From the NCBI GenBank assembly GCA_000310025.1, contig FN648493.1, forward strand, positions 13,873 through 65,912: 52,040 bases of DNA, read 5' to 3'. Under the pieces are notes generated by a model, which did no database searches, was not told where the DNA came from, and worked only from the letters and a program-made list of their open reading frames with translations. The position numbers and the translations under genes are program-made. Within the stretch, counting starts at the first letter, position 1, and every line of letters begins with the position of its first letter. The stretch comes from Ectocarpus siliculosus (Eukaryota; Sar; Phaeophyceae; Ectocarpales; Ectocarpaceae). Of this stretch, positions 46,786 through 52,040 are shown piece by piece.

Positions 46786-48978
46786 ATGCTGCAAGTGTAC
46801 TATCACACCGCGGACGCTCCGCATTCATTCAGGTTGTGCATATGCATAAGCTGTCATGGTTATTTCTCGTTTGCCCACCTTCACTCACGCACACGTATTT
46901 ATCTTTGCATTGATCAATTGTTTCCACTCAATACACCCCTCCGACCTTTTCCCATTCAAGCTCAATGCGAACGTCGTCATGGTAATTTACAGCAAACGGG
47001 TAGGTACCCCGCACGAGTTACGCCCAAACACACAACGACCTGCTGACCAGTCCGACCATATGAGCACAACAACACTGCTGTGTAGTGTAAAACAGGGGAA
47101 CGACAACAAAAGAAAAAATAACTAAAAAAATACTAGATTTACCAACAGTTCGGGACCAGTAAACGAAATAATCCACCTTTTCATCGCGCCCCCAAGCACC
47201 ACCACTACTTCCGATAAAACCGAACAACAACAAGACAAACCGAGAGAGCAACAGACGTACGTCACCGCCGGCGCTCACGTCCCACCAACCAACCATCCAG
47301 ATCCAGTAGCAGTGGCATCAGATTCTCAACAAAAGGCTCCCGGCACAAAACGCAACGCGTTATTAGCGCTCAGGCAAACCAAACATGCATGACTACATGT
47401 TTACAAAGAAAACAAGTCAACAGCGTAGTGCCCTACGTGCATGCAACCAGGGCAACGCAGAGGGGAAAAAGAGATGCACGTAATAACGGTACACACAAGG
47501 GAAACCAAAAGAGAGAAAACAATCAAACAAAAACCAAGGGGCGAGCTCACGGCCAACAGGCCGAAGGAAAAAAAAAATGAAAAGAAAAATCGGAACCATG
47601 GTACATGCCCGGCGTAAGCCTGGGCACCCACTATTTACTTAAACATGACGAAGCGTGGTGGTGGCAAAATGTGACGTTAAGCGCTCAGATTGCCGGAAAA
47701 AATATCCGCCGAATGCCGACTGCATCCGGTGGACAAAACAACATAAAAGACACACACACATCCGACAGCACTCTTTATCCAGCAATATGAAGGAAAGCAC
47801 AACGTAGAAGTTAACAAACAACGAAAGGGTCATGTTCCAGACTCGCGACGTAAACTGCGAGTGAGTGCGTTCATGCACCTCTGAACCAAAAATATCCGGC
47901 CCAGTCGCGCCACCGCCGTCCGGGATGATAGTTCCCACAGTCGACATAGCTCTAGAAATTGCTTCAACAACATTAGTAGCCGTTTTTTGGCTCACGAAAC
48001 AAAACAACAACAGGCGGCACGATTCCCACGACACGGTATAAATGCCAACAAACGAACGGAGAATAGATAACCCGCACAAAACAAACATGTGGCGCTCAAA
48101 AACAATAGAGCAAGCCATCACCGTTCGAATCAGACACGCCTCCTTTAATAGGAGGCACAGCTCAAGTTTGCCACGGGGGGGCGGGGGCGGGAAAGAGAAC
48201 AATCTACACGTCGTCCAGAAGAAACGAGCTTCCAGAAACAACGCGAAAAAAACAGCCGTGTGAGCCGACGTATCGCTCCCAATGGGGTGGGGATAGAGCC
48301 GCCGATGCCTGGAAGACATGAAAGAAAACGCTTGCAGCTACCCCGTCCCTTGAACCAACTAGTATAATGCATTCGTGAGTCCCCATCTTTAATTACCGCA
48401 ATAAATACATGTATACACCGGCAAGAGGACGTGGAATCCCCTTAAATGTCGATCTTGCGCGTCCATCACGACCATGGAACACTAAATGTATCACCCGTTC
48501 ACGCTCCTTTGATATAACTACATTTACCGCACAAACTATTACCCTCCCCCCACATCCATCCCGGCTTGCATATACAAATGAGTGGAACAAAATCAATGTG
48601 GGGCTACCCGCGGCTACGGCAAAAATCCACAGCAACATTGCCCCCAGCGCCCATCACTCTTATAGATAAGCCTGGCCCGGCGTCGCTGGGCATGCACACG
48701 CGAAGGATATCTCCCCTCAAGTTGGTACCACGTCAACCATACAGCTCGACCAGAAACAAAATAAGTGTGTGTGTACGCGGGTGCACCAGCACGCCAACTG
48801 ATAGCGGCTAGCGCAAGGGGAGACGCGACGGAAAAAAAGAAAACGGGTCGGTACTGTTGTAGCATAGCGATCGACAAAATCACAAAAACAAACGAAAAAA
48901 ACAAGACCGACTACCCGGTAGGTAAATACCCTGTACTCTTGTGCACATCGGCGGAGGCCCAAAACAGCCGCGGCCAAA

Positions 48979-48997
48979 ACACACACACACACACACA
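48979..48997. repeat. (AC)n microsatellite
   Basis: About nine AC units without interruption. Confidence 0.8.
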
Positions 48998-49222
48998 GCA
49001 CCGATACTCTAGACGCGGTTCGCGTCATGCTACATCACTAATCATAAAACGCCCCACACTTGGAAAAAATGCAAGAGCCCCTCGCCCTCGTGCGCCATGT
49101 GGCTCATTACTTGCTCTTCAGACGTTTAGACTAGACAACAGATGTATTTATAACTCAACAGACCAAATTACATGCTTATTAGACGGCGAACAAATTGTGA
49201 ATCAATAAATCTTCCTCTACGT

Positions 49223-52018
49223 TCAGCTCCTCAAGGCCATGTCCCACGCACTCGCCCTCTGCCGCACGTTTCCGAATGCAAGCCCTTCCATCGGACCCTT
49301 CCTGCTCTCTACCCTCACCCGCCCCCCGTTCATAGACCCTGTCACCCCCCTCTCTCTCCCGGCTGCGTCGCCCCCGTAACGACCTTCTCCTTCTCCACGA
49401 CCTGCTTTCGCCGATATCAGCCTAGAGTCTCCCGCTTTGACGCCGTCTCCCAGAACTCCAGCCACGGTGCCCCCAGCACCTGCAACTGACCCCACCGGCA
49501 CCGCAGTGTCGCCTCCACGCCCCCAGTTTCCGGCCATGACTCTCGCGGCCATTGCGGCCACCCTGCCTTTGGCCTTGACCGGAGACGCTAGCGGCGGCGG
49601 CGGCGCGGCGGCAGCTTGGGCCCGCGCAGAGGAAGTCGATCGCAATTTTTCTCTCCGGCCGTCGTGACCGCCGGTGCCGTCCACCGCGCCGCCGGTGCCG
49701 CCTGTTCTCTTTGCGGTGGCCGAGTTCATCGCCTTCACGGTGCACCCGTCTGCCGTCGCCGCTTCCGCGGCTGCTGCTGCTGCTGCTGCTGCGGTTTCTC
49801 GGTCTCTTAGCTCGGCCGCCCGTGCCTTTGCCGATGCCGAACGGCCGCCCCACAGCTCGGAGGCGGCACTCACCGTCCCGGCCGCTACCACCACGCTGCC
49901 GCCACCGGTTGCCCTTACCTGCGTCCCGCCTCTTGCGCCCCCGGCGGCCACGGCGGTGGAGCCGTCTTGCGCTTTCCCACCGTCGCCCCCTACCGCTGCC
50001 TCGCTGCTGTTTCTCTGGCTAGATTCAAGGCTGGTGCCGAGGGCTCCGCATGCGGCCTCCTGTGGTGCCTCGTTATCGTCCACGCCCGTGGCCGTTCGCA
50101 ACCCCCCCTCCTGCCCACCGAGGTCGTGAGCGCCGCAGGCCGGAGCACTCCGCCCGAAAGGCTCCTGAGACAGACCGGCGGCAGCGGCGCCCGCAGGGGC
50201 CACCGGCTCCGGCTCCTCCAACTCACCGCCGGCAACGGCAACAGCGCGGTCCTCTCTCGACAAAGACAGACCCGCACCGGAGACCGCGTTCGACGGAGGC
50301 GTGACGGGCGTCGTCGAGGAAAGCGTCAGCCAAGTCGTGCCGGCGTCGCTGGACGGACTGACGGCGCTGCTCGCAGCTCTCGCGCCACTCGCTTGACCGA
50401 TCTGTACGCCACCATTGTTGCCGTCCCCGGACATGACGGCGGCGGCGGCGGCGGCGGGAGAGGCGAGTGCTTTCTGCTTGCTCCTTCTGGACTTCTCGGG
50501 ACCGACTGACATCGCCATCTCGCTGAAGTCGTCCGCCTCCGGGGCGTGGGTGCTGCCGTCCATCAACGGCAGGGTCATGGGCGTCTTGTCCGATTGCTTC
50601 ACGAGGTCGAGCTGATCCTGTCGGAGCCGCTGCCGCTCTTCCGTGCGCGGGGCACCGGTCCACCCCGCCGCCGTCGCCCCCCCACCTTTGCCGATAACAC
50701 CGTTGCTCGTCGTCCCAACGACGTCCGCCCGCCCTTTGCCCAGAGGGCATTCGCAAGCTTCCGCGGTGTCTTCCTTACCCACTGCGTCAGTGTTGCCGTT
50801 TCCCAGAGAACAAGCCGGAGCGTCGACAGCCGGGCGAGCGACATCGCCGCTGCCCGAGACATCATCAGGGCCGAGAGACGGCGGCTCCAGGGTGGTGCTG
50901 TGCGGGACCTTCACTTCCTTCGCACCCGCACGCAGAGCACCACCGGCGACAGCAGCGGCGGCATCGGGGCCGACGATGGGCCGAAAAGGTTTCCACATGG
51001 GCGGGGAGGCGTGCTCGTAGGGAACTACGGCGTGCGCCACCGCGCCGGTAGTCGCGCACAAGGAGTTAGAAGGCTCCACCACCACAGCTCTCGCAGCGCG
51101 CCCGCCAGCTTCATCGCTTTCGCCGCCGCCCGTTGCTGGCTTAGGTTCCGCAAAGGGGTTCGGCCGACGAGCCGCAACGAACGGAGACGGGCACAGCGGC
51201 GGCGACGAAGCGGCAGAGCCTACCCCCTCACCTCTAGGCGGCGTAACAAGGATCGCTTCTCTTGTCTGCCACGCGTTCCCCCGGGTCGAGCCGAGCTGCT
51301 TGGGCGTGCGAGACAGCTGCGAGTCGGCGTGCGCCGGGCCCTTCGCGTCGTCGGCCGGTGCCACCACCGCCGCGGCTAATGCGTCGTATTCCGCCCCCGG
51401 TTTTGCCTCCGCGGCCTCTTCTTGCCGCGGTAGAGCCTGCAGCTGCGGCTGCCAGTTTCTTAGCAATGAGCTTGACTCTGCCTCGTCTTCCTTTTTCTCC
51501 TCTGCTTCCTTGACTTTCATCGGTGACCCCGCCACCACTGATCCGTTCCCCGACCTTTCCCCCCTCTGCTTCTTCTGGAGCCTCTTCTTCTCGAAGAAGG
51601 CCATGGCGTTGGCCCCGATCGAGTCTACAGCAGAGATGTCGGCGGCGTTCATGCTCTTCGGCCGCCTGTCCCAGCTGTTCAGCCGCTGCTCGGTCTTCGC
51701 CTCCGCCTCCCCGCCGCCGTCCTCCTCCTCGTCCAAGAAGCCGAACATGGTCGCGGCTTCGTGGGACAGCTTGCGCACCGGCGGTTGCCTCGAAGGACCC
51801 TTCCCGCCCCCCCCAGTTCGTTTGCTGCTCCGAGCTTTGCCATCATCGCCGTCGTCACTGAAAACGCCAGCTTGGTCCGCCACGCCCACTCCTTTCGAGC
51901 CTGGAGGCGTGGAAACCCGACCGAGTGCAACGCCGGCAGGGGACTTTTTCTTTTCGCCGTTTGGTCGGTGCCGTCGGCGGGAGAACGATCTGTGGAGGGG
52001 GTTCACGTACAGGAAGAG
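49223..52018 (-). CDS. Large Ala/Gly-rich low-complexity protein, 3'-terminal exon, 5' incomplete
   Basis: Family not recognised. One uninterrupted minus-strand frame runs from the right edge to a TGA at 49225-49223, over 920 codons. No ATG is seen near its start; a pyrimidine-rich acceptor (ccctccacag) ends at 51990, so the exon may begin at 51989 with earlier exons outside the window. Near the N-terminal end is the least biased part, MFGFLDEEEDGGGEAEAK followed by RPKSMNAADISAVDSIGANAM and a basic FFEKKRLQKKQRGER stretch. The middle is rich in Ala, Gly, Ser and Val with polyAla runs (about ten residues near 49780). The C-terminal end is GLAFGNVRQRASAWDMALRS. Length without stops in this GC-rich strand, and codon-like composition, support real coding, though antisense frames are also open in places. 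Confidence 0.6.
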   Translation of the reverse strand, partial: LFLYVNPLHRSFSRRRHRPNGEKKKSPAGVALGRVSTPPGSKGVGVADQAGVFSDDGDDGKARSSKRTGGGGKGPSRQPPVRKLSHEAATMFGFLDEEEDGGGEAEAKTEQRLNSWDRRPKSMNAADISAVDSIGANAMAFFEKKRLQKKQRGERSGNGSVVAGSPMKVKEAEEKKEDEAESSSLLRNWQPQLQALPRQEEAAEAKPGAEYDALAAAVVAPADDAKGPAHADSQLSRTPKQLGSTRGNAWQTREAILVTPPRGEGVGSAASSPPLCPSPFVAARRPNPFAEPKPATGGGESDEAGGRAARAVVVEPSNSLCATTGAVAHAVVPYEHASPPMWKPFRPIVGPDAAAAVAGGALRAGAKEVKVPHSTTLEPPSLGPDDVSGSGDVARPAVDAPACSLGNGNTDAVGKEDTAEACECPLGKGRADVVGTTSNGVIGKGGGATAAGWTGAPRTEERQRLRQDQLDLVKQSDKTPMTLPLMDGSTHAPEADDFSEMAMSVGPEKSRRSKQKALASPAAAAAAVMSGDGNNGGVQIGQASGARAASSAVSPSSDAGTTWLTLSSTTPVTPPSNAVSGAGLSLSREDRAVAVAGGELEEPEPVAPAGAAAAGLSQEPFGRSAPACGAHDLGGQEGGLRTATGVDDNEAPQEAACGALGTSLESSQRNSSEAAVGGDGGKAQDGSTAVAAGGARGGTQVRATGGGSVVVAAGTVSAASELWGGRSASAKARAAELRDRETAAAAAAAAAEAATADGCTVKAMNSATAKRTGGTGGAVDGTGGHDGRREKLRSTSSARAQAAAAPPPPLASPVKAKGRVAAMAARVMAGNWGRGGDTAVPVGSVAGAGGTVAGVLGDGVKAGDSRLISAKAGRGEGEGRYGGDAAGRERGVTGSMNGGRVRVESRKGPMEGLAFGNVRQRASAWDMALRS

Positions 52019-52021
52019 TAC

Positions 52022-52040
52022 GGGGGGGGGGGGGGGGGGG
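52022..52040. repeat. Poly-G tract at the right window edge
   Basis: Nineteen G to the end of the window, mirroring the left edge; likely a scaffold end. Confidence 0.9.

Larger units (their letters stand above)
45605..49222. other. Region left of the large low-complexity exon, no gene recognised
   Basis: The part next to 49222 probably includes the 3' UTR of the minus-strand gene. A 226-codon minus-strand frame (47639-48319) and several 100-130 codon frames lack recognisable motifs. There is an AC microsatellite near 48979-48997, and near-palindromes near 46262-46300 and 46762-46785. Confidence 0.45.

Noticed and set aside
47639-48319. 226-codon minus-strand frame
   Set aside because: No motif, uneven composition with many Cys/Phe, and likely within 3' UTR of the gene ending at 49223.

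Overview
The window looks like nuclear DNA of a brown alga, most like Ectocarpus (inference). The reasons are genes with many introns of 0.4-1.6 kb, large low-complexity Ala/Gly/Gln/Ser exons, many short inverted-repeat elements, CAG/CTG tracts and an array of 22-residue FNIP-type repeats. Both ends run into about 20 G, so this may be a whole scaffold that stops at poly-G. A 90-base N gap lies at 30927-31026.

Layout. (1) 129-601 (-): two exons of a lipoyl-domain E2, best read as 2-oxoglutarate dehydrogenase E2 (DLST), running off the left edge. (2) 3533-9259 (+): a complete seven-exon SDHB, 280 residues, with all eleven iron-sulfur cysteines; introns 1 and 5 carry inverted-repeat elements. 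(3) 11516-14513 (-): a two-exon gene for an Arg/Ser/Gly-rich protein with a Gln/Pro-rich tail. (4) 15577-16710 (-): two exons of a Gly-rich protein ending in a possible Alba-like segment. (5) 16.7-24.6 kb: no recognisable gene, but tandem repeats and at least two inverted-repeat elements sharing terminal sequence. (6) 24.6-42.3 kb: a segmentally duplicated region. An intact FNIP-repeat frame (24842-26560) and a broken copy (34302-35420) alternate with two degenerate copies of the 3' half of a pyrroline-5-carboxylate reductase gene (28924-30273 and 31550-33290). The intact six-exon P5CR gene lies at 37602-42260 (-). (7) 42.3-49.2 kb: no recognisable gene; two related palindromic 'ccggcattata' elements. 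(8) 49223-52018 (-): a 900+ residue low-complexity exon whose 5' end lies outside the window.

DLST and SDHB are two TCA-cycle genes in divergent orientation about 3 kb apart. P5CR makes proline. I saw no operon-like grouping. The most distinctive part is the FNIP/P5CR duplication, with the N gap probably an unrecognised contig overlap rather than missing sequence. All splice sites were inferred by eye from GT/AG, phase and protein continuity. No RNA genes or CRISPR arrays were found.
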